Shown piece after piece: positions 35,416 through 42,493 of a stretch of DNA of 64,000 bases; within the stretch, counting starts at the first letter, position 1; the number at the start of each line of letters is the position of its first letter. A model generated the notes under the pieces. The model had not been told where the DNA came from, searched no databases, and saw only the letters and a program-made list of their open reading frames with translations. Source of the DNA: JADKCL01 sp046329055 (GTDB taxonomy: Bacteria; Bacteroidota; Bacteroidia; J057; JADKCL01); assembly GCA_046329055.1 (NCBI GenBank), contig JAXLVK010000017.1:1-64000 (forward strand), given 5' to 3'. A program made the position numbers and the translations under genes.

Positions 35416-36450
35416 ATGAAGTTCAAGGTAGGAGAAATCGCTGGCATGATCGGTGCCCAAGTGGAGGGAAATGCTGACCTCTACATCAGCAGTCTGTCCA
35501 AGATTGAGGAGGGCGGACCGGGTAGTCTCAGCTTTCTCGCGAACCCCAAATACGAGAACTTTCTGTACTCTACGAATGCCTCCGCGGTGATCGTTGCATT
35601 GGATTTTTCGCCGAAACAAGCCGTTTCAGCCACATTGCTCCGTGCCAAGGATCCCTACATGGCATTCGCCCAACTTCTCCAACGCTTCCTGCAATTTGTC
35701 CAGAACAAAGCCGGGATTGAGCAGCCCAGCCACGTGGCTGAGACCGCCACATTGGGCAAGGACATCTACATAGGTGCGTTCGCCTACATCGGCAATGGAG
35801 CGGTCATCGGGGACGGCGCCAAAATTTATCCCCATGCCTATGTGGGTGACTATGTGACCGTGGGTGCGGGCACCACTGTCTATGCAAACGCCAGCATCTA
35901 CTACGGATGCAAGGTGGGCAAGCAGTGCATCATCCATTCCGGCGCGGTGATCGGCAGCGACGGCTTCGGCTTCGCCCCGCAACCCGACGGCAGCTTCCAG
36001 AAAATCCCGCAGACAGGCATTGTCCGCATCGAGGACCAAGTGGAAATCGGGGCGGGTTGCACCATCGACAGGGCTACCCTCGGCGAAACGGTGATCCGCA
36101 AAGGCGCCAAGCTCGACAACCTCATCCAGGTCGCCCATAACGTGGAGATCGGGGAAAACACCGTGATTGCCGCCCAAACGGGCATTTCCGGCAGCACCAA
36201 GATCGGCAACAACTGCATGATCGGGGGCCAAGTCGGCATCGTGGGCCACATCAAGCTCGCGGACGGCACCAAAATCGGCGCGCAGTCAGGCGTCTCCAAG
36301 ACCGTCGAAGAAAAAGGCAAAGCCTTGCGCGGGAGCCCCGCCCAAGACTACAAGCAGCAGTTGCGCTCCGAGGCGGTCTTCCGCAACCTCGATCAGCTCG
36401 ACAAGCGCCTGCATCAATTGGAAAAAGAAATTCTGAATCGTCACTCCTGA
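35416..36450 (+). CDS. lpxD: UDP-3-O-acylglucosamine N-acyltransferase LpxD
   Basis: A 344-residue protein. The N-terminal uridine-binding domain (KVGEIAGMIGAQVEGN, IEEGGPGSLSFLANPKY) is followed by a left-handed hexapeptide helix from about residue 105 to 310 with GSDGFGFAP and the catalytic-His segment NLIQVAHNVEIGENTVIAAQTGISGST, and a C-terminal helix. It transfers the second acyl chain onto UDP-3-O-acylglucosamine in lipid A synthesis, in the cytoplasm. It opens the operon lpxD-lpxC/fabZ-lpxA and is separated from lpxC/fabZ by six bases. Confidence 0.95.
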   Translation: MKFKVGEIAGMIGAQVEGNADLYISSLSKIEEGGPGSLSFLANPKYENFLYSTNASAVIVALDFSPKQAVSATLLRAKDPYMAFAQLLQRFLQFVQNKAGIEQPSHVAETATLGKDIYIGAFAYIGNGAVIGDGAKIYPHAYVGDYVTVGAGTTVYANASIYYGCKVGKQCIIHSGAVIGSDGFGFAPQPDGSFQKIPQTGIVRIEDQVEIGAGCTIDRATLGETVIRKGAKLDNLIQVAHNVEIGENTVIAAQTGISGSTKIGNNCMIGGQVGIVGHIKLADGTKIGAQSGVSKTVEEKGKALRGSPAQDYKQQLRSEAVFRNLDQLDKRLHQLEKEILNRHS

Positions 36451-36456
36451 TACAAT

Positions 36457-37845
36457 ATGTACGATAAGCAGCATACCATCCAGAAGTCGGTCACTGTGTC
36501 CGGCATTGGTTTGCATACGGGGAAACCCGCCACGATGACCTTCTACCCTGCCCCCGAGAACCACGGTTTCGTGTTCCGCCGGGTGGACATCGAAGGCTCC
36601 CCCTTGGTGCCCGCCGACGTGGACAACGTCGTGGACACACAGCGTGGCACCACCATCGAGGCCAACGGCGCCCGCGTCCACACCGTGGAGCATACCCTCG
36701 CCGCCCTCGCAGGCTTGCAAATCGACAACTGCCTGATCGACCTCGATGGCCCTGAGCCGCCGATCATGGATGGGTCGAGCATCGCCTTCATCGAAGCCCT
36801 GAACAGCGTGGGGCTCAGCGAGCAGCAGGCCGACCGTGAATACTTCGTGGTGGATCAGCCGATCCACTACTACGAAAGCGACCGTCAGGTCGATCTCGCC
36901 GCATTGCCCATGGACGACTTCCGGGTCACGGTCATGATCGACTACAATTCCCCGGTCCTTGGCCCGCAGCACGCCACCCTGCTCAACATCGAGAACTTCG
37001 CCTCCGAATTCGCCAACAGCCGCACGTTCTGCTTCCTGCATGAATTGGAGGCTTTGGCAAGCGCGGGCTTGATCAAAGGCGGCGACATCAACAATGCCAT
37101 CGTGGTCGTGGACCGCGAGGTGACCCCGATCGAGCTTGACCGCCTCGCAGTCCTCTTCGAGCGCCCCAACATCCAAGTCGCCGAGGAAGGCATCCTGAAC
37201 AACATCGACCTGCGTCACCGCAACGAGCCCGCCCGCCATAAGCTGCTCGACCTCATTGGTGACCTGGCATTGATCGGTGCACACTTGAAGGGACAAATCC
37301 TCGCAGCCCGTCCCGGCCACAAGGCCAACGTCGAGCTTGCCAAGAAGATCAAGTCCCTCCTCAAGCAGAAGAAAATCCAGAAGAAATACCAGCAGAACCA
37401 AAGCGATGGCGTGGTCTTCGACATCAATGCGATTTCCAAGATCCTCCCCCACCGCTACCCATTCCTGCTCGTGGACAAAATCGTCTCCTTCTCCGAAAAT
37501 GAGATCGAGGGCGTGAAAAATGTAACCTTCAACGAACCGTTCTTCCAAGGCCACTTCCCCGGCAACCCCGTCATGCCCGGTGTGCTTCAACTCGAAGCCA
37601 TGGGTCAAGTCGGCGGCATCCTGCTGCTGAACAAGGTGCCCAATCCCGAAAATGTATGGGTCTATTTCGTGGGAATGAACAACATCCGCTTCAAGAAACC
37701 CGTGATTCCAGGGGACGTCCTGCACATGAAGTTGCAAATGGACAGCCTGCGCCGCGGGATGTGCAAGATGTTCGGAAAGGCTTATGTCAACGGCAAACTC
37801 GTCTGTGAGGCCGAGCTGACTGCCGCTGTGGTGGAAAAGAAATGA
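36457..37845 (+). CDS. lpxC/fabZ: bifunctional LpxC deacetylase / FabZ dehydratase
   Basis: A 462-residue fusion. Residues 1-305 are LpxC, the zinc deacetylase for the committed step of lipid A synthesis, with His79 in HTVEHTLAALAG and the second zinc site in RHKLLDLIGDLAL. After a Lys/Gln-rich linker (KQKKIQKKYQQNQ), residues 320-462 are FabZ, 3-hydroxyacyl-ACP dehydratase, with LPHRYPFLLVDK and the active-site GHFPGNPVMPGVLQLEAMGQ (His and Glu). The fusion is characteristic of Bacteroidota and Chlorobi and ties lipid A to fatty-acid elongation from shared hydroxyacyl-ACP. Confidence 0.96.
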   Translation: MYDKQHTIQKSVTVSGIGLHTGKPATMTFYPAPENHGFVFRRVDIEGSPLVPADVDNVVDTQRGTTIEANGARVHTVEHTLAALAGLQIDNCLIDLDGPEPPIMDGSSIAFIEALNSVGLSEQQADREYFVVDQPIHYYESDRQVDLAALPMDDFRVTVMIDYNSPVLGPQHATLLNIENFASEFANSRTFCFLHELEALASAGLIKGGDINNAIVVVDREVTPIELDRLAVLFERPNIQVAEEGILNNIDLRHRNEPARHKLLDLIGDLALIGAHLKGQILAARPGHKANVELAKKIKSLLKQKKIQKKYQQNQSDGVVFDINAISKILPHRYPFLLVDKIVSFSENEIEGVKNVTFNEPFFQGHFPGNPVMPGVLQLEAMGQVGGILLLNKVPNPENVWVYFVGMNNIRFKKPVIPGDVLHMKLQMDSLRRGMCKMFGKAYVNGKLVCEAELTAAVVEKK

Positions 37846-37892
37846 CCAAGCCACTGTCGAGATCAACCCTCACATTGATTACCACGCAACCT

Positions 37893-37919
37893 GAATTGTC
37901 AATTGTCAACTGTTAATAC
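37893..37919. repeat. AATTGTCAA-type short repeat, copy 1
   Basis: GAATTGTCAATTGTCAACTG units stand between lpxC/fabZ and lpxA inside the operon. The same AT-rich motif recurs at 39.7, 40.7, 45.9 and 54.7 kb. Confidence 0.6.
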
Positions 37920-37935
37920 TTCCTTGAAATACCCG

Positions 37936-38724
37936 ATGACCAATATCCACCCCGATGCCCGCATCGCAGAAGGCGTGGAGATCGAGCCATTTGTCACCAT
38001 CAAGGGTGATGTCGTGATCGAAGAGGGCTGCTACATCGGCAGCGGCGCCGTGATCCACGACGGGGCACGCATTGGTCGGGACACCAGGATCTTCTCAGGT
38101 GCGGTCATCTCCTCCATCCCGCAGGACCTCAAGTTTGGCGGCGAGGAGACCACTTGCATCATCGGTGATCGCTGCACCATCCGGGAATACGCCACCATCA
38201 ACCGGGGCACCAAGGAAAACAATGCCACCATCGTGGGCAACGATGTCCTCGTGATGGCTTATGCGCACATCGCGCACGACTGCATCATCGGCAACGACGT
38301 GGTCCTCGCCAACAATGCCACGCTTGCCGGGCACGTCAAGATAGACGACTTCGCCATCATCGGCGGCATGAGTGCGATCCATCAATTCTGCCGCATTGGT
38401 CGCCACTCGATCTTGCAGGGCGGTTCGCTTGTGGGCAAGGACGTGCCCCCCTACTGCAAAGGCGCGCATTTTCCCCTTCGCTACAGCGGCGTGAATGCAG
38501 TGGGCTTGCGTCGCCGTGGCTATGACAATGCCACCATCGCCCATATCCAGGACATCTACCGCATCCTCTTCGCATCTGGTCGCAACGTATCCCAAGCCGT
38601 TCAGGCCATCGAGACTGAGATCGAAGACTCCGAATTACGGGCTGAAATTCTAGAGTTCGTGCGCAGCTCCAAGCGGGGCATCATGAAGGGCTACAAGTCC
38701 GGCTCTGAAAATGACGCTGATTGA
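37936..38724 (+). CDS. lpxA: acyl-ACP--UDP-N-acetylglucosamine O-acyltransferase LpxA
   Basis: A 262-residue trimeric hexapeptide-repeat enzyme. The beta-helix runs from MTNIHPDARIAEGVEI to about residue 185, with the catalytic His114 in AHIAHDCIIGN (equivalent to E. coli His125), NATLAGHVKIDDFAIIGGMSAIHQF, then a helical C-terminus. It catalyses the first step of lipid A synthesis. The start at 37936 is chosen because the longer frame begins inside an intergenic repeat. It overlaps the next gene by 14 bases. Confidence 0.95.
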   Translation: MTNIHPDARIAEGVEIEPFVTIKGDVVIEEGCYIGSGAVIHDGARIGRDTRIFSGAVISSIPQDLKFGGEETTCIIGDRCTIREYATINRGTKENNATIVGNDVLVMAYAHIAHDCIIGNDVVLANNATLAGHVKIDDFAIIGGMSAIHQFCRIGRHSILQGGSLVGKDVPPYCKGAHFPLRYSGVNAVGLRRRGYDNATIAHIQDIYRILFASGRNVSQAVQAIETEIEDSELRAEILEFVRSSKRGIMKGYKSGSENDAD

Positions 38725-39334
38725 GGCCACAGGGCTAGGAAAGCGCTTCTTCCGGCAATGGGTCTTCCGGGGCATGGACTTTGAGGTCCAGCAGGGCGAG
38801 CGGGTGCTCCTCACCGGGGACAATGGCAGCGGGAAATCTACATTGATGCGGATTTTGGCGGGGCAGCTTGCACCCACCGAAGGTCAGTTGAGCCTGGTCG
38901 TGGACGGCAAGAAGATTGATCCCGAATTTTGGTACCAATACCTCTCCTGGTCGGGCCCTTACATGGAGCTCTACACCGACCTGAGCCTTGCTGAGGCCGT
39001 CCACCTCCATGCGAGCTTCCGCAAATTGATCGTGCCCGAGGCAGATGTCCTCGATCTGCTCCAATTGCAAGACCACCGCAACAAGCTCCTCAAGCATTTC
39101 AGCTCAGGCATGATGCACCGCGTGAAGGTCGGCCTGAGCATCCTCTCCCAATCCAAAATTCTCCTCCTCGACGAAGCCACCACCAACATGGACGAAGCCA
39201 ATTCCAAGCTCGTCCTGGATCTCATGGACCATTACATTGGTGACCGTCTCCTCATTTTCGCCAGCAACCGCCCTGAGGAGTTTGGACGCTTTGCGCGGAA
39301 GATTGAGATGAAAAACGCCTCAGTTAGTAGATAG
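38711..39334 (+). CDS. ABC transporter ATP-binding protein
   Basis: A 207-residue ATPase with Walker A GDNGSGKST (near residue 36), a Q-loop region (YLSWSGPYMELY), signature FSSGMMHRVKVGLSI (a loose LSGG), Walker B ILLLDEAT and a short C-terminus. It overlaps lpxA by 14 bases, so it belongs to the lipid A operon. No permease gene follows. It resembles the small single-domain ATPases of unknown partner found after lpxA in Bacteroidota; a role in lipid or envelope export is possible but unproven. Confidence 0.85.
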   Translation: MTLIEATGLGKRFFRQWVFRGMDFEVQQGERVLLTGDNGSGKSTLMRILAGQLAPTEGQLSLVVDGKKIDPEFWYQYLSWSGPYMELYTDLSLAEAVHLHASFRKLIVPEADVLDLLQLQDHRNKLLKHFSSGMMHRVKVGLSILSQSKILLLDEATTNMDEANSKLVLDLMDHYIGDRLLIFASNRPEEFGRFARKIEMKNASVSR

Positions 39335-39439
39335 CAGGTAGCAGATAGCAGTGTCCGCCCCGCATCCGCGCGAAGAACTGCTAACTGCTACATTCTCAAT
39401 GCTACCTGTTCAATGCGACCTGTTCAATGCGACCTGTTC
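39325..39439. repeat. AGATAGCAG-type hairpin repeat, copy 3
   Basis: Forward units (AGTAGATAGCAGGTAGCAG, 39328-39346) overlap the end of the ABC gene; inverse units (CTGCTAACTGCTA, then ATGCTACCTGTTC and two CAATGCGACCTGTT copies) run up to the first tRNA at 39441. This copy is more diverged than the one at 33.5 kb. Confidence 0.7.
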
Positions 39440-39440
39440 G

Positions 39441-39531
39441 CAGCGGGCAGGAGACTCGAACTCCCAATCCCGATTCATCATCAGGATTACCTGTTTTCGA
39501 GACAGGCCCCTCGTCCAGTCGGACACCCGCT
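39441..39531 (-). tRNA. tRNA-Ser (CGA)
   Basis: A 91-base class II tRNA: acceptor AGCGGGT/GCCCGCT, anticodon stem CCTGT/ACAGG with loop CTCGAAA (anticodon CGA, codon UCG), a long variable arm (ATCCTGAT... with ATCGGGAT) and T-arm GGGAG-TTCGAGT-CTCCT. Discriminator G73; CCA is not encoded. It is last in the array in transcription order. Confidence 0.93.
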
Positions 39532-39558
39532 GTGGGGAATTGATTCATAAGTAGGTCG

Positions 39559-39649
39559 CAGCGGGCAGGAGACTCGAACTCCCAATCCCGACTCATCATC
39601 AGGATTACCTGTTTTCAAGGCAGGCCCCTCGTCCAGCCGGACACCCGCT
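39559..39649 (-). tRNA. tRNA-Ser (TGA)
   Basis: A near copy of the neighbouring serine tRNA (91 bases, same acceptor, T-arm and variable arm). The anticodon loop is CTTGAAA (anticodon TGA, codons UCA/UCN). The 31-39 pair is C-A, a mismatch. CCA is not encoded. Confidence 0.92.
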
Positions 39650-39665
39650 GTGGGAAATTGAGAGT

Positions 39666-39735
39666 TGCGGGGCCTTCGAGAGCCTCAAGCCCCGCAATTG
39701 TCAATTATTAATTATTAACTATTTATTATCAATTC
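39666..39735. repeat. GC stem plus AATTGTCAA-type repeat in a tRNA spacer
   Basis: TGCGGGGC (39666-39673) pairs with GCCCCGCA (39689-39696), followed by AT-rich units CAATTGTCAATTATTA up to 39735. The stem could be a processing or termination signal; the AT part is copy 2 of that family. Confidence 0.6.
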
Positions 39736-39742
39736 AAAAAGG

Positions 39743-39815
39743 GGCATCCATCGGGAATCGAACCCGAATCTCCAGAATCACGGGCTGGTATGCTGGCCGT
39801 TGCAATATGGATACC
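39743..39815 (-). tRNA. tRNA-His (GTG), variant with C at position 33
   Basis: Acceptor GTATCCA/TGGATGC plus an extra G(-1) opposite C73, the identity mark of tRNA-His. The anticodon arm is CCAGC-CCGTGAT-TCTGG: anticodon GTG, but position 33 is C instead of the near-invariant U, and the 31-39 pair is C-T. The D and T arms are normal (T8, A14, TTCGATT). The second copy at 40360 has U33. This may be a degenerate copy. Confidence 0.75.
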
Positions 39816-39932
39816 ATAAAATGAGCGCCGTCGGTCACCACAAACAGGCAGGCGGGTTACAGGAAAATCTGCCTACTTGATCGCTTATTGCGCTCTGGAA
39901 AGAACAGCTCCACGACATGCGCGGATTACACG

Positions 39933-40004
39933 TGGGTTGTGCAGGAATTGAACCTGCCAGTCTCGGATTTACAGTCCGTTGCCGCACCTTGCGGCCTACA
40001 ACCC
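39933..40004 (-). tRNA. tRNA-Tyr-like (GTA), short variable loop, copy 1
   Basis: Acceptor GGGTTGT/ACAACCC, D stem GCCG/CGGC, anticodon arm ACGGA-CTGTAAA-TCCGA (anticodon GTA), T-arm GCAGG-TTCAATT-CCTGC, A73. The variable loop is only about five bases, whereas bacterial tRNA-Tyr is class II with a long arm; U8 and A14 are also absent. It folds as a cloverleaf, but its status as the working tRNA-Tyr is uncertain. Confidence 0.75.
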
Positions 40005-40009
40005 GTGAA

Positions 40010-40079
40010 CAGTGTGAGAGCGAGAGTGATTGCGCATGAACGCAAAGGAAAAGTGCACTCACACACCACACTCACACTG
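40010..40079. repeat. CAGTGTGAG inverted repeat, copy 1
   Basis: CAGTGTGAG (40010-40018) pairs perfectly with CTCACACTG (40071-40079). Inside are further direct units of the same type (AGCGAGAGTG; CACTCACACACCACA). It fills the spacer between tRNA-Tyr and tRNA-Cys. Confidence 0.75.
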
Positions 40080-40085
40080 CAATAG

Positions 40086-40157
40086 AGGGGGATGCAGGAA
40101 TTGAACCCGCCTGACTTGTTTTGCAAACAAGCACCTCAACCAATCGGACAATCCCCC
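40086..40157 (-). tRNA. tRNA-Cys (GCA)
   Basis: Acceptor GGGGGAT/ATCCCCC with U73, the expected discriminator for cysteine; anticodon arm CTTGT-TTGCAAA-ACAAG (anticodon GCA); T-arm GCGGG-TTCAATT-CCTGC. The D stem has only two Watson-Crick pairs. CCA is not encoded. Confidence 0.9.
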
Positions 40158-40165
40158 ATTTCTTT

Positions 40166-40250
40166 ACAGATAGCAGATAGCAGATGGCATTGACAGCCAT
40201 GCAAAAGCGTAGAGAACTGTTCACTGCTATCTGCTCAATGCTCACTGTTC
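40166..40250. repeat. AGATAGCAG-type hairpin repeat, copy 4
   Basis: Direct units ACAGATAGCAGATAGCAGA (40166-40184) face the inverse CTGCTATCTGCTCAATGCT (40225-40242) in the spacer between tRNA-Cys and tRNA-Ser(GGA). Confidence 0.75.
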
Positions 40251-40251
40251 G

Positions 40252-40342
40252 CAGCGGGTGGGAGACTCGAACTACCAATCCCGATTGTTCATCAGGATTA
40301 CCTGCTCTCCAAGCAAGCCCCTCGTCCTGCCGGACACCCGCT
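40252..40342 (-). tRNA. tRNA-Ser (GGA)
   Basis: A 91-base class II tRNA: acceptor AGCGGGT/ACCCGCT, anticodon arm CTTGC-TTGGAGA-GCAGG (anticodon GGA, codons UCC/UCU), a long variable arm, T-loop TTCGAGT, G73. CCA is not encoded. It is similar to the other two UCN serine tRNAs of the array. Confidence 0.93.
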
Positions 40343-40359
40343 ATTTAAGATTGAAATTG

Positions 40360-40432
40360 GGCGTCTATCGGGACTCGAACCCGAATCTCCAGTATCACAG
40401 GCTGGTATGCTTGCCTTTGCAACATAGACACC
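40360..40432 (-). tRNA. tRNA-His (GTG)
   Basis: Acceptor GTGTCTA/TAGACGC with G(-1) opposite C73; anticodon arm CCAGC-CTGTGAT-ACTGG (anticodon GTG, U33 present, C-A at 31-39); T-loop TTCGAGT. This is the more canonical of the two histidine tRNAs. Confidence 0.9.
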
Positions 40433-40453
40433 ATTTAGAAGACATCGATTTTG

Positions 40454-40525
40454 TGGGCCGCGCAGGAATCGAACCTGCCCTTTCCGGGGTTACAATCCGT
40501 TGCCACACCTTGCGGCTGACGGCCC
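40454..40525 (-). tRNA. tRNA-Tyr-like (GTA), short variable loop, copy 2
   Basis: Acceptor GGGCCGT/GCGGCCC, D stem GCCG/TGGC, T-arm GCAGG-TTCGATT-CCTGC, A73. The anticodon arm ACGGA-TTGTAAC-CCCGG has only three good pairs around GTA. As in copy 1 the variable loop is short and U8/A14 are missing. Confidence 0.7.
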
Positions 40526-40531
40526 ATTTTG

Positions 40532-40591
40532 CAGTGTGAGGAATGACTGTGAGTGCGCAATCCTCCCCACTCACACTCAAGTCTCACACTG
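40532..40591. repeat. CAGTGTGAG inverted repeat, copy 2
   Basis: CAGTGTGAG (40532-40540) pairs with CTCACACTG (40583-40591), with CTGTGAGTGCG and CACTCACACTC inside. It follows the second tRNA-Tyr exactly as copy 1 follows the first, so the tRNA and spacer were duplicated together. Confidence 0.75.
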
Positions 40592-40599
40592 TCCAACAG

Positions 40600-40689
40600 A
40601 GGAGGGTGCGGGACTCGAACCCGCAAGCCGTCTCGCGACGACCTCCTGATTAGCGGTCAGGCGCAATAGCCAAATTCTACCAACCCTCC
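40600..40689 (-). tRNA. tRNA-Ser (GCT), variant with C at position 33
   Basis: A 90-base class II tRNA: acceptor GGAGGGT/ACCCTCC, anticodon arm CCTGA-CCGCTAA-TCAGG (anticodon GCT, codons AGC/AGU) with C in place of U33, a long GC-rich variable arm, T-arm GCGGG-TTCGAGT-CCCGC. The discriminator appears to be U rather than the usual serine G. It is first in the array in transcription order. Confidence 0.85.
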
Positions 40690-40692
40690 TTG

Positions 40693-40722
40693 GGAATGAA
40701 TAATTGATAATGAATAATTTCA
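40693..40722. repeat. AATTGATAA-type short repeat, copy 3
   Basis: AATGAATAATTGATAATGAA precedes the first tRNA in transcription order. The 370 bases from 40723 to about 41085 show no gene or other feature that I can support. Confidence 0.5.
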
Positions 40723-41084
40723 TGCTCTTGATTGCGTTTGGGTGGCGCAATCCTTGTTCCGCGATGTCAATGTACGTCTTGGGATGCGAAGCCGTTCGGC
40801 TCGATCCTGATGCGCTTCTTGCGCAATATGATTCCTTGCAGCAAATCAGATGTTGATTTGTGCGAATGAGATTTTCCTTTTCATTGGTAGCCGGATGTTG
40901 CTCCTGCCTAGGTCGCTTCCTCTGAACCCAATCAAGTTCAGAAATAACTCAACCGATCAGAGGGGCACTTTGGAGTGCATCCGTGCAGTTCCAAGGCGCA
41001 GACATCTTGACCACAAACCCGGCATGAATTCTCCAATTGGCGCGATGCGGCCATGGTCAAATCTTCCGAATTCAAAGGAAAATG

Positions 41085-41114
41085 CAACAAAAAACCCGGT
41101 CATTGGGGCCGGGT
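41085..41114 (-). terminator. rho-independent terminator of the 39-codon gene
   Basis: On the minus strand ACCCGG (41114-41109) and CCGGGT (41099-41094) form a stem with a nine-base loop, followed by a run of six T (41094-41089). Confidence 0.8.
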
Positions 41115-41139
41115 GCTGATTTCGTTATTGCATTGATTT

Positions 41140-41259
41140 TCAATGGCAATAACTGCACCCGGAATAATGGGAATAACTATGAGAACATGAGAAGAAAGCA
41201 GCAGCAACCACTTGCACAGCGGCAGTGTTTTTGATTTTTGCGTTCATGTTCTTTTTCAT
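41140..41259 (-). CDS. 39-residue small protein with own promoter and terminator
   Basis: The frame encodes MKKNMNAKIKNTAAVQVVAA followed by AFFSCSHSYSHYSGCSYCH. A basic start, a short hydrophobic stretch and a Cys/Tyr/Ser/His-rich end suggest a tiny exported or membrane peptide, or a small RNA with a short frame. A promoter -7 box lies 35 bases upstream and a strong terminator 26 bases past the stop, so a transcript of roughly 200 bases is well bounded. No family is recognised. Confidence 0.55.
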   Translation of the reverse strand: MKKNMNAKIKNTAAVQVVAAAFFSCSHSYSHYSGCSYCH

Positions 41260-41293
41260 AGTGATGATGTCGCCTACTTGATTGACGACACTG

Positions 41294-41326
41294 CAAATAT
41301 ACGACGAGATTTATATTATGATACAA
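41294..41326 (-). promoter_or_regulatory. promoter of the 39-codon gene
   Basis: On the minus strand TTG (41326-41324), 22 bases, then TATATTTG (41301-41294), a full match to TAnnTTTG. Confidence 0.65.
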
Positions 41327-41532
41327 GTCTGCGCGAAAATATTTTTTTATTGTCTGGATTGCTCTGATTTCGCCCTGAACGGTCAAGTTGGAAGGCACGT
41401 TCAGATATTATGAAGCTTCTGAACCGAAAGCCTGCGATTTGGAGGGATGGAAACCATTGCCGAATTTTGCAATGAATCACTGCCGCATCGATGGATGATT
41501 CCCCATGCGGCCGACACCAAGGCTTTTGAAAA

Positions 41533-42360
41533 ATGAAGATCAAGTTCACCGTTACCCTGATAGCCCTCTTCCTGGCGAGCGTCCTCATGGCAAAGGACAA
41601 GGCTGGAGTCAAACTCGGTCAGCTCTCCCAAATCGCCGCCTCCACCACTGACATGAAGGCCTCGGTCGAATTTTGGAAGAAACTGGGCTTCCGGGTGGTC
41701 ATGCAAATGCAGTCCCCAGCCCCGATGACGCAGCTCACCGACGAGACCATCCTGGTGAACTTGATTCAGTCAGAGAAGCCATTCGTCCGTCTTTCCTATT
41801 TCAACAGCGACTTTGAGGGGACATTGAAGGCGCTGAAAAAGGCCAAAATCAAAGTGGAGGCCCTGGAAAACGATGAATCCGGCAAACCTTGGCGAGCCAT
41901 CATCCAAAGTCCCGATGGACAGGAAGTGAGCATCGTCAACCGCAACCCGGCGATGATTTTCCACCCGACGGGCAAGACCATGCTCACCCTCGACCAGGCC
42001 GACATGGCCAAACCCGAGGCGATGCCCACCAAGTTGGGGATGTTTGGCGAATACTGCCACAAGGTCACCGACCTCAAGGCATCCATTGCATATTGGGAAA
42101 AACTGGGCTTTCAGAGCAAAGGTGCAGAAACCAACCCCTACCCCTGGGCGATCATGAGCGATGGCGTCAGCATCGTCGGACTGCACCAAACTACGGACTG
42201 GGACGGCTGTGCCTTGACCTACTTTGCTCCCGACATGGGCGCAAGGATCGAACCGCTGAAAGCGCAGGGAATTGAGTGCAAGGAGGTCGGCATGGGGCCT
42301 GCAAACGTCACCGTTACAAGTCCAGAAGGCGTCAAAATCTTCCTCTTCTCCTTGTTCTGA
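41533..42360 (+). CDS. exported VOC-family (glyoxalase-like) protein with two domains
   Basis: A 275-residue protein with a signal peptide (MKIKFTVTLIALFLASVLMA) and two vicinal-oxygen-chelate modules: one from about residue 30 (QIAASTTDMKASVEFWKKLGFRVV to QSPDGQEVSIVN) and one from about 165 (YCHKVTDLKASIAYWEKLGFQSKG to TSPEGVKIFLF). VOC folds bind a metal between paired beta-alpha-beta-beta-beta units and serve as lyases, dioxygenases or binding proteins. An exported form is less usual. The substrate is unknown. Confidence 0.8.
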   Translation: MKIKFTVTLIALFLASVLMAKDKAGVKLGQLSQIAASTTDMKASVEFWKKLGFRVVMQMQSPAPMTQLTDETILVNLIQSEKPFVRLSYFNSDFEGTLKALKKAKIKVEALENDESGKPWRAIIQSPDGQEVSIVNRNPAMIFHPTGKTMLTLDQADMAKPEAMPTKLGMFGEYCHKVTDLKASIAYWEKLGFQSKGAETNPYPWAIMSDGVSIVGLHQTTDWDGCALTYFAPDMGARIEPLKAQGIECKEVGMGPANVTVTSPEGVKIFLFSLF

Positions 42361-42493
42361 GAAGCATTTTCAGCAGGAATTACCCCCAATTGGGGACGGT
42401 CTGTCGCCAACTTGCCACCGATTTGCGGCAGATGGGCTGCAGTTTCGGGCTTCTCGATGGAGAGCCTCAGGATGGACTTAAGGATGTAGCACA

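Noticed and set aside
36286..37866. 526-codon open frame opposite lpxC/fabZ
   Set aside because: Shadow of a certain gene; no domain, no promoter.
39325..40250. CRISPR array
   Set aside because: The repeats are short, degenerate and inverted rather than regularly spaced direct repeats, and no cas gene is near.
39351..40626. Short open frames across the tRNA array
   Set aside because: They run through tRNA genes and spacers and have no protein-like composition.
40850..41119. 89-codon plus-strand frame
   Set aside because: Crosses the terminator of the opposite small gene; unlikely composition and no promoter.
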